This document shows positions 31,189 to 39,243 of a stretch of DNA of 64,000 nt, piece by piece; positions within the stretch are counted from its first letter, which is position 1, and each line of letters begins with the position of its first letter. The stretch comes from Catellatospora coxensis (GTDB taxonomy: Bacteria; Actinomycetota; Actinomycetes; Mycobacteriales; Micromonosporaceae): positions 1 through 64,000 of the forward strand of contig NZ_BONI01000056.1 of assembly GCF_016862635.1 (NCBI RefSeq). Direction: 5' to 3'. Made by a program: the position numbers and the translations under genes. The notes below the pieces were generated by a model. That model saw only the letters and a program-made list of their open reading frames with translations, searched no databases and was not told the DNA's origin.

Positions 31189-33467
31189 GATGTCGACTCC
31201 TCAGGCGGTTCGGCCGCTGCGGGGGTGTCAGCGGGAGGGGCGGAGAGGGTGCTCACCGCGGCCGCGGACCGGCCCCGGTGCGCGCCCGCGAGCAGGGACG
31301 TCAGGATGCTGCGAGTGCGCTCGGCGGGGCGCGCCGGCGACGCGGCGCCCGGCTCGGCGTCGAGCACGATCACCGGTTCCTCGCGCAGGGGCGCGGCGAG
31401 GTGGGTCTGCGGCGCGCGTACCGGCAGCTCGGCCTCGGTCGTGGGGCCGCCTTCGAGCACGTCGGCGGGCACCGGCGCGGCCGGTGCCGGCGCGGCGCCC
31501 GCGGTCAGGGCCGCGATCGGGGTGGCCAGCGCGGGCGGGGCGGCGGGTGCCTGCGGCGGGGTGGTCGCGTTGCCGTCGACGACCAGCTCGCGCGGCAGCA
31601 GCACCACCGCGGTGAGCCCGCCGTACGGGGAGGGGCGCAGGGTGACCCGGATGCCGTGCCGGGCGGCCAGGCGGGCCACCACGAACAGGCCGAGCCGGGA
31701 GCTGTGCGCGGGATCGAAGTCCGGCGGGTCGGCCAGGCGCTGGTTGGCCTCCTCCACGGCCGCCGCGGGCATGCCGACGCCGCGGTCCTCGATCTCCATC
31801 GCGTACCCGTTGGGCAGCAGCTGGCCGGTGACCGTGACGTGGGTGTCGCGGGGCGAGTACGCGGTGGCGTTCTCCAGCAGCTCGGCCAGCAGGTGGATGA
31901 CGTCGCTGACGGCCCGGCCGCGCAGCGCCAGCTCCTGCGGCGGCACCACGGTGATCCGGGTGAACTCCTCCACCTCGGACACCGCCGAGCGCATCACGTC
32001 GTGCAGCGGCACCGGGTGCCGCCAGCCCCGGCCCGGCTTCGCCCCGGCCAGGATCACCAGGTCCTCGGCGTGCCGGCGCATCCGCGCGCCGAGATGGTCG
32101 ACGCGGTACAGGTCTTCGAGGTCCTGCGGGTCGGTGGTCCGCCGCTCCATCGCGTCCAGCAGGGCGAGCTGGCGGTGCAGCAGCACCTGGCTGCGCCGGC
32201 CGATGTTGAGGAAGACCTGGTTGAGCCCGTTGCGCAGGGTCGCCTCCTGCACCGCCGAGGCCACGGCGGTGCGCTGCACCTGGGCGAACGCGTTCTCCAG
32301 CTCGTTGAGCTCGTCTTCGACCGCGCCCGGCGGCGGCACCTCGGCGTCCACGTCCACGTCCGTGCCCGCGCGCAGCCGCGCCACCACGTCGGGCAGGCTG
32401 TGCTCGGCGACGTGCAGGGCCTGCCTGCGCAGGGCGTTGATGCGGCGGATGATCGAGCGCGCCACCCGGAACGAGACCAGCGCCAGCACCACGATGGCGA
32501 TCAGGCCGGCCCCGCCGGCCAGGCCGAGCCGGACCAGGATCGCGGTGGCCGCGGGCATGGTCGCGTCGATGGTCCGGGACGCGGTGGCCGACTCCAGCTC
32601 GTACAGCTTGCCGTCGACGGTGGCGTAGTCGGCGGACCACTGCTTGGCGTCGATCGCGGGAGCCGGGCGGCCGAGGTCGGCGAGCCGGTCCTCGACGGCC
32701 CGCATGCGCAGGTAGGCGGCGCTGTCCAGGATGGCCGTGTAGTGGACCGCGTCGTCGGGGTGCAGGTAGCGGGTCGCCGTGTCGTGCGCGCGCCGCTGCA
32801 GGCCGATGAGCGACACCGCCTCGGCGCGTTCGGCCGCGGACATGCCGCCGCCCGCGATGGCGGCGCTGATCAGCGCGTTCTCGCGGGCGTAGAGCTCCCG
32901 CGCCTCGGTGAGCGCGATGACCGTGCCCGCCTGCCGGTTCAGCTCGTGGTCGTCGAGGCCGGATACCGAGCCGTACAGGCCGAAGGTCTTGTCGATGATC
33001 CCGCTGTACAGCCGCATGATCTGCACCCGGTCGTACTGCCGGGTGTCCACCACGGCCCGGCCCAGCGGCAGCTCCTCCAGCGCCTTGCCGACCGCGGCCA
33101 GGTGCTGCCTGGTGAGCGCGCTCGCCGCCGACTCGGCGTCGTCGCTTCCGGTCAGCCGGCGGAACTCGGCCAGCGCCGTGTCGGTCTCGGCCCGCTGGGT
33201 ATCCAGTTCGGTCGCCACGTCCGGGCCGCCGCTGAGGAAGCGCATGGACAGGGCCCGCTCGGCCTGGAGCTCGCTGACGAGTTCGTAGGCGGGGGTGCCG
33301 AACATGTCCACGCCGGACTTGACGTCGAGCAGGTTCGCGGCCGGGACGACCGTGACGGTGGTGCTGAACAGCCACATGCCCACCAGCGGGACGAGTGGCG
33401 CCAGCAGGAGCAGCATCACCCGCGACCGGATCGACCAGCTCTGCTGGGAGAAGAAGCGTCGGGGCAT
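31185..33467 (-). CDS. cvnA: Conservon sensor histidine kinase-like protein (CvnA)
   Basis: A 760-aa membrane sensor. A first helix at about 16-38, a nitrate/sulphonate-sensing-like (NIT) extracytoplasmic region of about 270 residues (ELQAERALSMRFLSGG is characteristic), a second helix at about 312-336, and a HAMP-like linker. The kinase part has QVFLNIGRRSQVLLHRQLALLD, LFKVDHLGARMRRHAEDLVIL-like sequence (YRVDHLGARMRRHAEDL) and an HATPase domain (LAELLENATAYSPRDT, EDRGVGMP, LGLFVVARLAARHGI). A disordered Ala/Pro tail follows. No canonical HisKA His motif is seen, as in other CvnA proteins. ATG 33467 has TGAGG upstream. Confidence 0.92.
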   Translation of the reverse strand: MPRRFFSQQSWSIRSRVMLLLLAPLVPLVGMWLFSTTVTVVPAANLLDVKSGVDMFGTPAYELVSELQAERALSMRFLSGGPDVATELDTQRAETDTALAEFRRLTGSDDAESAASALTRQHLAAVGKALEELPLGRAVVDTRQYDRVQIMRLYSGIIDKTFGLYGSVSGLDDHELNRQAGTVIALTEARELYARENALISAAIAGGGMSAAERAEAVSLIGLQRRAHDTATRYLHPDDAVHYTAILDSAAYLRMRAVEDRLADLGRPAPAIDAKQWSADYATVDGKLYELESATASRTIDATMPAATAILVRLGLAGGAGLIAIVVLALVSFRVARSIIRRINALRRQALHVAEHSLPDVVARLRAGTDVDVDAEVPPPGAVEDELNELENAFAQVQRTAVASAVQEATLRNGLNQVFLNIGRRSQVLLHRQLALLDAMERRTTDPQDLEDLYRVDHLGARMRRHAEDLVILAGAKPGRGWRHPVPLHDVMRSAVSEVEEFTRITVVPPQELALRGRAVSDVIHLLAELLENATAYSPRDTHVTVTGQLLPNGYAMEIEDRGVGMPAAAVEEANQRLADPPDFDPAHSSRLGLFVVARLAARHGIRVTLRPSPYGGLTAVVLLPRELVVDGNATTPPQAPAAPPALATPIAALTAGAAPAPAAPVPADVLEGGPTTEAELPVRAPQTHLAAPLREEPVIVLDAEPGAASPARPAERTRSILTSLLAGAHRGRSAAAVSTLSAPPADTPAAAEPPEESTS

Positions 33468-33579
33468 AACGACCTCATCAGCGACGGCGCGAGGGAAACG
33501 TGGAAATACTACTGATCTCACGGCCCCGGCACATCTTTCGGGTGTCGCCAGTTCACCAGGTAGGACGCTGAAAACACGA

Positions 33580-33607
33580 TGACCGGCACCGATGCCGGTG
33601 CCGGTCA
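33580..33607. terminator. Terminator hairpin downstream of glgB
   Basis: TGACCGGCACC (33580-33590) pairs perfectly with GGTGCCGGTCA (33597-33607), 18 bp beyond the minus-strand glgB stop. Confidence 0.7.
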
Positions 33608-33624
33608 CGTGCTGACGTAGATCG

Positions 33625-35466
33625 TTATGCGGGCGCGAACCAGACCGCGCCGTACGGTCCGACCGCGACGACGGCGTTGCCCTCGGCGTCGGTGCGCACC
33701 CGGCCCATGTTGCCGACCCCGGAGCCGCCGTACACCTCGGCGTCGGTGTTGAGCACCTCCAGCCACGCCCCCGTACGCGGCAGCTTGATCCGGTGGTCGT
33801 GCAGCGGGATGCCGGAGAAGTTGGCCACGCAGGCCAGCAGCTTCTTCGAGGTCTTGCCGTGGCGTACGAAGGAGACCGTGTTGCTGCCCGAGTCGTGCGG
33901 GTCGATCCAGCTGAACCCGCCCGGCTCGGTGTCACGCGCCCACAGCGCGGCGCTGTCCCGGTAGATCCGGTTCAGGTCGCGCACCAGCCCGCGAACGTCG
34001 CCGTGGTAGTCGGCGTGCGCCCAGTCCAGCCCGAACTGCTCGCTCCACTCCGACTCGCTGGCCAGCTCCGCGCCCATGAACAGCAGCTTCTTGCCGGGGA
34101 AGGCGTACATGTAGCCGAGCAGCCCGCGCAGGCCCGCCAGCCGCTGCCAGCGGTCGCCGGGCAGCTTGCCCAGCAGCGAGCGCTTGCCGTGCACCACCTC
34201 GTCGTGGCTGAGCGGCAGCACCCACTGCTCGTCGAAGGCGTAGCAGCTGGGCCAGGTGAGCTGCGCGTGGTGGTAGCTGCGGTGCGCCGGGTCCTTCTTC
34301 AGGTACTCCAGCGTGTCGTGCATCCAGCCCATGTTCCACTTCATGCCGAAGCCCAGGCCGCCGAACTCGACCGGGCGGGAGACGCCCGGCCAGGCCGTCG
34401 ACTCCTCGGCGATGGTGAGGATGCCGGGCTGGTCCGCGTACACGGCGGTGTTGAGCTCCTGGAGGAAGTCCACCGCCTCCAGGTAGGTGTTGCCGCCGTA
34501 CACGTTGGGCGTCCACTGCCCGTCCTGGCGCGAGTAGTCGAGGTAGAGCATCGAGGCGACCGCGTCCACGCGCAGGCCGTCGACGTGGAACTCGGCGCAC
34601 CAGTAGCGGGCGTTGGCGATGAGGAAGTTGCGCACCTCGCGCCGGCCGTAGTTGAACACCAGCGTGCCCCAGTCGGGGTGCTCGCCGCGCTGCGGGTCCT
34701 CGTGCTCGTAGAGCGGGGTGCCGTCGAATCGGGCCAGCGCCCACTCGTCCCGGGGGAAGTGGGCGGGCACCCAGTCCAGCAGCACCCCGATGCCGGCCTG
34801 GTGCAGCCGGTCGACGAGGTGGCGGAACTGGTCCGGGTCGCCGAACCGGGCGGTCGGGGCGTAGAAGCCGGTGATCTGGTAGCCCCAGGAGCCGCCGTAC
34901 GGGTGCTCCATCACCGGCAGGAACTCAACGTGCGTGAAGCCCAGGTCGGTGACGTACGCGACCAGCTCGTCGGCGAGCTCCTTGTAGGACAGGCCGGGCC
35001 GCCACGAGCCCAGGTGCACCTCGTAGGTGGACATCGGCCGGGCGTGGTGGTCGGCGCGCTTGGCTCGCCCGGCCATCCAGGCCTCGTCGTTCCAGGTGTA
35101 GTCGGAGGAGAACAGCACCGAGGCGTTCTCCGGGGGGCACTGCGCCGCGACGGCCAGCGGGTCGGCGCGGTAGGTCCAGCGGCCGTCCGCGCCGTGCACC
35201 CGGTAGCGGTAGCGCTGGCCGGCCACGGCGTCCGGCACCGTCGCCGCCCACACGCCGCTGCCGCCCTGCGGGCTCATGGCGATGCCGTCGCCCGGCCACC
35301 AGCCCGAGAAGTCACCGATGACCTGCACCTCGCGGGCGTTGGGAGCCCACACCGCGAAGCGCCAGCCCTGGCCGTCGGGCTCCGGATTGGCCCCGAGCAC
35401 CTTCCAGAGCCGCTCGTGCCTGCCCTCGCCGATGAGGTAAAGATCAAGATCGCTGATCAGGTTCAT
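33625..35466 (-). CDS. glgB: 1,4-alpha-glucan branching enzyme (GH13)
   Basis: A 613-aa glycogen branching enzyme. N-terminal CBM48-like module (about 28-110, RFAVWAPNAREVQVIGDFSGWW) then the GH13 barrel, with nucleophile D301 in LRVDAVASMLY, acid E354 in TIAEES and D422 in LSHDEV. The conserved GSWGYQITGFYAPTARFG and MEHPYGG segments and a C-terminal beta domain complete it. The length is somewhat short, lacking the second N-terminal module that some actinobacterial GlgB carry. ATG 35466 has GAGGAG; an in-frame ATG 35607 overlapping the upstream stop would add 47 residues of low-complexity sequence. Confidence 0.94.
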   Translation of the reverse strand: MNLISDLDLYLIGEGRHERLWKVLGANPEPDGQGWRFAVWAPNAREVQVIGDFSGWWPGDGIAMSPQGGSGVWAATVPDAVAGQRYRYRVHGADGRWTYRADPLAVAAQCPPENASVLFSSDYTWNDEAWMAGRAKRADHHARPMSTYEVHLGSWRPGLSYKELADELVAYVTDLGFTHVEFLPVMEHPYGGSWGYQITGFYAPTARFGDPDQFRHLVDRLHQAGIGVLLDWVPAHFPRDEWALARFDGTPLYEHEDPQRGEHPDWGTLVFNYGRREVRNFLIANARYWCAEFHVDGLRVDAVASMLYLDYSRQDGQWTPNVYGGNTYLEAVDFLQELNTAVYADQPGILTIAEESTAWPGVSRPVEFGGLGFGMKWNMGWMHDTLEYLKKDPAHRSYHHAQLTWPSCYAFDEQWVLPLSHDEVVHGKRSLLGKLPGDRWQRLAGLRGLLGYMYAFPGKKLLFMGAELASESEWSEQFGLDWAHADYHGDVRGLVRDLNRIYRDSAALWARDTEPGGFSWIDPHDSGSNTVSFVRHGKTSKKLLACVANFSGIPLHDHRIKLPRTGAWLEVLNTDAEVYGGSGVGNMGRVRTDAEGNAVVAVGPYGAVWFAPA

Positions 35467-35531
35467 CGCTTCTCCTCGCCGTTCCGGTTGCCCCGATGAC
35501 CAACGAGCCGACGCCGTATCCGCACCGTCAT
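35463..35531 (-). CDS. Possible leader ORF upstream of glgB (22 codons)
   Basis: An ATG at 35531 opens a 22-residue frame, different from the glgB frame (basic, beginning MTVRIRRRLVG), whose TGA overlaps the glgB ATG (ATGA). It has only a weak ribosome binding site. It could couple translation of glgB; the open frame may also be chance. Confidence 0.3.
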   Translation of the reverse strand: MTVRIRRRLVGHRGNRNGEEKR

Positions 35532-35603
35532 CGCTGCTCATCGCTTCGCTTGCGGTAGGGGTGGGGCGGGCCTGTCCGTCGGCCGGGCCCGCTGCGCGCA
35601 CGC

Positions 35604-36944
35604 TCATCGGAGCAGGTTTCCGTCAGGGACGACGATCTGGGGACGCTCACCGCCGGCCTGCTCGGCGAGGCGCTCGACCTGGAAGGCAGGTTCCTGCGCG
35701 ATGGCGCCGCGGTAGGTCTGCACGGTGCTGGCGGCGATGGTCTGCCAGCCGTACCGCTTGGACACCATGGTCAGTGCGCGCTTGGCGATCTGCTTGGCCT
35801 TGACCGGCTCGGCGAGCAGCGTGCCCACGGCGCCGGCCAGCGCCTCGGGGTCGCTGTGCGGGAAGGTCATGCCGGTCACGCCGGGCTCGACGATCTCGGC
35901 CAGGCCGCCGGTGGCGGCGACGGCCAGCGGCGCGCCGGCCGCGGCCGCCTCCAGGGCGACCATGCCGAACGGCTCGTAGAGCGAGGGCACCACGGTGGCG
36001 TCGGTGGCCGCGAGCACGGCGGGCAGCTCGCGCTCGGACAGGAAGCCGATGAAGCTGACCTGCTTCTCGATCTTCAGCTGGTGCGTGGCCTCGACCAGCT
36101 GCTCCCGGTAGGGGCCGTCGCCGGCGATGACCACCCGCAGGCCCGGGTGCTCGTCGGCGAGCTGCGGCACGGCGTCGACCAGGTGCTGCACGCCCTTCTC
36201 GTACACCAGTCGCCCGGCGAAGCCGACCAGCGGGCCGTCCCCGGCGAACCGGGACCGGGCCTCGCGGACCTTCTGCGCGGGGGCCTTCCAGACCCGGCCG
36301 TCGACGCCGTTGGGGATGACGTCGACCTTGTTGATGGGCAGGTTGAGCAGCCGGGTGACCTCCCAGCGCATGTACTCCGAGCAGACCAGCACCCGGCAGG
36401 CGCGGTGGCCCAGCCACCACTCGACGGAGTGGATGCTCTTGTTCAGGTCCTCCGGCAGCCAGCCCTGGTGCCGGCCGGCCTCGGTGGCGTGGATGGTGGC
36501 GACCAGCGGCTTGCCGAGGTGCTCGGCGAGGGTGACCGCGGTGTGCGTGACCAGCCAGTCGTGGCCGTGGATCACGTCGTAGTCGTCGGCCTCGGCGGCC
36601 CGCAGCGCCGCCCGGGTGAGGGTGTGGTTGAACGCCATCGTCCAGGCCAGCAGCGTCGGGGTGGCCAGCGGGAACAGCGGCGGGTCCTCGGGCGCGCGCA
36701 CGACGCGCACGCCCTGGAAGCCGGGCGCGGGCGGGGGAGCGTACTCCTCCAGCGGGGCGCCGGGCGCGTGCCGGGTGACGACGGTGACGTGGTGCCCGGC
36801 CAGCACCAGCGAATTGGCCAGCGCGTGCACGTGCCGGCCGAGGCCGCCGACCACAACCGGCGGGTATTCCCAGGAAAGCATCATGATCCGGAGCGGCTTC
36901 GCTGCCGCCGGCGGACCTGATGAGACGGGAAGGTTCATGGTCAT
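35604..36944 (-). CDS. Glycosyltransferase family 4, glycogen synthase-like
   Basis: A 446-aa GT-B glycosyltransferase. N-terminal LRIMMLSWEYPPVVVGGLGRHVHALANSL matches the start of GT4/GT5-type starch and glycogen synthases; HGHDWLV and EATHQLKIEKQVSF follow. The nucleotide-sugar site contains PSLYEPFGMVALEAAAAGAPL. It should extend alpha-1,4-glucan chains or transfer glucose to a related acceptor. Its gene ends 138 bp before the glgB ATG on the same strand, and an alternative glgB start would overlap by ATGA. ATG 36944 follows GAGGGGG; ATG 36938 is also possible. Confidence 0.88.
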   Translation of the reverse strand: MTMNLPVSSGPPAAAKPLRIMMLSWEYPPVVVGGLGRHVHALANSLVLAGHHVTVVTRHAPGAPLEEYAPPPAPGFQGVRVVRAPEDPPLFPLATPTLLAWTMAFNHTLTRAALRAAEADDYDVIHGHDWLVTHTAVTLAEHLGKPLVATIHATEAGRHQGWLPEDLNKSIHSVEWWLGHRACRVLVCSEYMRWEVTRLLNLPINKVDVIPNGVDGRVWKAPAQKVREARSRFAGDGPLVGFAGRLVYEKGVQHLVDAVPQLADEHPGLRVVIAGDGPYREQLVEATHQLKIEKQVSFIGFLSERELPAVLAATDATVVPSLYEPFGMVALEAAAAGAPLAVAATGGLAEIVEPGVTGMTFPHSDPEALAGAVGTLLAEPVKAKQIAKRALTMVSKRYGWQTIAASTVQTYRGAIAQEPAFQVERLAEQAGGERPQIVVPDGNLLR

Positions 36945-37084
36945 GCGGCCCCCTCGCAGACTCCCGGGCATACGGAACTAGGCACCGGACACTCGGTGCC
37001 GTACGCCATTGGGGTTGTACAAAGTCTGACTGATACCAATTTCGAGCTGGGGACCTTGTGTTTCGTGTCTGTTACGCTCTGCTA

Positions 37085-39046
37085 CTACTCAGTAGACATG
37101 AGGTGAGCACGCAACGTCTCGGCCACGCTCCACGCCTGGAACGGGCAGCCCGTCGCCCCGTGCGGCGCATCCCCGTCGGCGGTCTCGCTGACCGAACCGA
37201 GACCGAAGTCACCCAGGTGCGCCAGGAGGCCCGTCAACACCTCCCGGGTCGGCAGCCCGGCCCGGCGCCGCGCGTCGGCCAGCGGCCCGATCAGCCACGG
37301 CCACACCGTGCCCTGGTGGTACGCGAGATCGCGCTCGCGCAGCGAGCCGCCGTGCACCGGACGGTACGCCGGGTCGGCCGGGTCGAGGCTGCGCAATCCG
37401 AGCGGGGTGAGCAGGGCGTCGGTGATCCGGCGCAGCGCCACCGGGTCCGGCTCCATCGGGGCGTACGGCAGCGACCAGGCCAGCAGCTGGTTCGGCCGCA
37501 GCGCGGCGTCGTCCGGATCGATCACGTCATACAGGTGCCCGGCCGGTGCGGGAAAGCGCCGCCGGAACGCCGCCTCCGTCACCGCGTGCCGCCGCCGCAC
37601 GTCGTCGCTGTGCCGCCCGGCCCGCTCCCGCAGCGCGGCCAGCGCCGCCAGCCCGTTGCACCACAGCGCGTTGATGTCGACGGCCTTGCCCGACCGCTGG
37701 GTCACCCCCATCCCGTCGACGCGGGCGTCCATCCACGTCAGCGCCTCCCCGTCGACGCCCTGCACGAGCAGCCCGTCGCTCTCGTCGACCTTGATGCCGT
37801 ACCGGGTGCCGCGCAGGTGCGCCGCCAGCACCTCGTCCAGCGCGGGCACCAGCTCCGCGGCGAGGTCGTCGTCATCGGTGGCGCGTACGTGCCGGTCGAT
37901 CGCGTGCAGGAACCACAGCGTCGCGTCGGCGGTGTTGTGCCCCACCGCGCCGCCGTCGGCCGTGTTGGCGAGCATGCCCTCCGACAGCGTCGCCGCGTAC
38001 GCCCGCAGCAGCTCCCGCCCCTGCGCGGCGCGTCCGGTGACGAGGAACAGCCCTTCGTAGGAGGTCATCGTGTCCCGTGACCACGCGCCGAACCACGGGT
38101 AACCCGCCACCACGTCCGGCCCGTTCGCCGTGGTGACCACGAACGCGTCCGCGGCCAGGGTCAGCTCGGCGGTCGCGTCGGCCGCGCCCGCGGTCAGGAC
38201 GCGGCGGCGGTCGCGCTCGGCCGCCACGATCTCCGCCGCCGGGGGCGGTTCGACGGCCAGGTCACCGGCCCACGCGGTCACCTCCAGCGCGTCGCCCGGC
38301 TCGGCCAGCGTCGCGGTGAACCGGCCCGCCAGCAGCAGGTCCTCGTTCGCCACGTAGCCGCGGGCGGCCTCCACGCGGTGGTGCACGTTCAGTAGCCAGG
38401 CGCCGTCCGGAGCCCAGACGGCGTCGGCCTGCCGCTCCGACCACGGCCGCGTGTCGGGCGGCCCGGCCGGAGCCTGCGCCGCGTGACCGCCGCCGGCCAG
38501 GCGGCCCCGCAGGCGGTACGCGTCGGCGACGACCGCGCCGCCCGCGGCCTCCCGCACCGGCAGATCGCCCGCGCGGCGCTCGCCGTGCTGGTCACGCCAG
38601 GTGCACAGGGCCTCCAGCGACAGCTCGACCGGGCCGCCGCCGAGCAGCCGGTCGACCACGGCCACGCAGGACGAGCCGTGGCGCATGGCGAGGGTGCGTT
38701 CCAGGACCGTCGCGCCGATCCGCCAGCGCCACCGGGGCAGCCCGTCGACCAGGGCGAATTCCTCCAGCAGCAGGTCTCCGCGGGGAGCGAGCGTGCCGTC
38801 GGCCCACTCGTGCGCGCCCAGCCGGACGATGCGGCCGCCGGGCATGCGTACCACCGGGTCGAGAGCCGCGAGGCCGACGTGCCGCGACGCCGGCGTGTCC
38901 CCGGCGACCACCAGCAGCCCGTGGTAGCGGCGGGTGCGCAGCCCGCTGACCGTGCCCATCGCGAAGCCGCCGCGCCCGTCGGCCACCAACCACTCCCGCG
39001 CCGCGCCGAGGGCCGGCTCACCACATACCTGCGTACCGAATCGCAT
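37085..39046 (-). CDS. Glycogen debranching enzyme (amylo-alpha-1,6-glucosidase, GDE-like)
   Basis: A 653-aa enzyme hydrolysing alpha-1,6 branches. The N-terminal beta domain begins EWLVADGRGGFAMGTVSGLRTRRYHGLLV, a strong signature of this family. The (alpha/alpha)6 catalytic domain has GYPWFGAWSRDTM, GIKVDESDGLLVQG, LTWMDARVDG and HQGTVWPWLIGP. The length and order are standard. ATG 39046. It is divergent from the large glucosidase gene at 39240, and follows the synthase gene with a gap of 140 bp. Confidence 0.93.
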   Translation of the reverse strand: MRFGTQVCGEPALGAAREWLVADGRGGFAMGTVSGLRTRRYHGLLVVAGDTPASRHVGLAALDPVVRMPGGRIVRLGAHEWADGTLAPRGDLLLEEFALVDGLPRWRWRIGATVLERTLAMRHGSSCVAVVDRLLGGGPVELSLEALCTWRDQHGERRAGDLPVREAAGGAVVADAYRLRGRLAGGGHAAQAPAGPPDTRPWSERQADAVWAPDGAWLLNVHHRVEAARGYVANEDLLLAGRFTATLAEPGDALEVTAWAGDLAVEPPPAAEIVAAERDRRRVLTAGAADATAELTLAADAFVVTTANGPDVVAGYPWFGAWSRDTMTSYEGLFLVTGRAAQGRELLRAYAATLSEGMLANTADGGAVGHNTADATLWFLHAIDRHVRATDDDDLAAELVPALDEVLAAHLRGTRYGIKVDESDGLLVQGVDGEALTWMDARVDGMGVTQRSGKAVDINALWCNGLAALAALRERAGRHSDDVRRRHAVTEAAFRRRFPAPAGHLYDVIDPDDAALRPNQLLAWSLPYAPMEPDPVALRRITDALLTPLGLRSLDPADPAYRPVHGGSLRERDLAYHQGTVWPWLIGPLADARRRAGLPTREVLTGLLAHLGDFGLGSVSETADGDAPHGATGCPFQAWSVAETLRAHLMSTE

Positions 39047-39168
39047 GCAGCAACTCTGCCAAAAAATCAGGGCAATCGGGATGGTGATCGCGCGACTCCG
39101 CCAAAGTTACGCAGACCCGTAACAGAGGCAGGAGACAATCACGGGGTGGGCGAGCAGAGCGGGGAAGT

Positions 39169-39243
39169 GTGAGCGAGCGCAGCGAGCGAACCGGATGGCA
39201 CGGATTCACCGCGGGTGACGAGCGAAGCGAGGAACTCGCGTGA
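39169..39243 (+). CDS. Leader ORF upstream of the MGH1-type glucosidase (24 codons)
   Basis: A GTG at 39169, after GGGGAA, opens a frame beginning MSERSERTGWHGF whose TGA at 39241-39243 overlaps the GTG start of the next gene (GTGA). It contains two GAGCG(C/A)AGCGAG blocks. Such MSERSER leader frames are frequent upstream of actinomycete genes; translation is untested. Confidence 0.45.
   Translation: MSERSERTGWHGFTAGDERSEELA

Noticed and set aside
31185-33467. Two-component kinase with a missing response regulator
   Set aside because: The overlapping roadblock, DUF742 and GTPase genes identify a conservon, which does not use a response regulator in this position.
33468-33935. Upstream extension of the conservon kinase
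   Set aside because: It passes through the terminator and the glgB 3' end; the conserved start MPRRFFSQQSWSIRSRVM begins at 33467.
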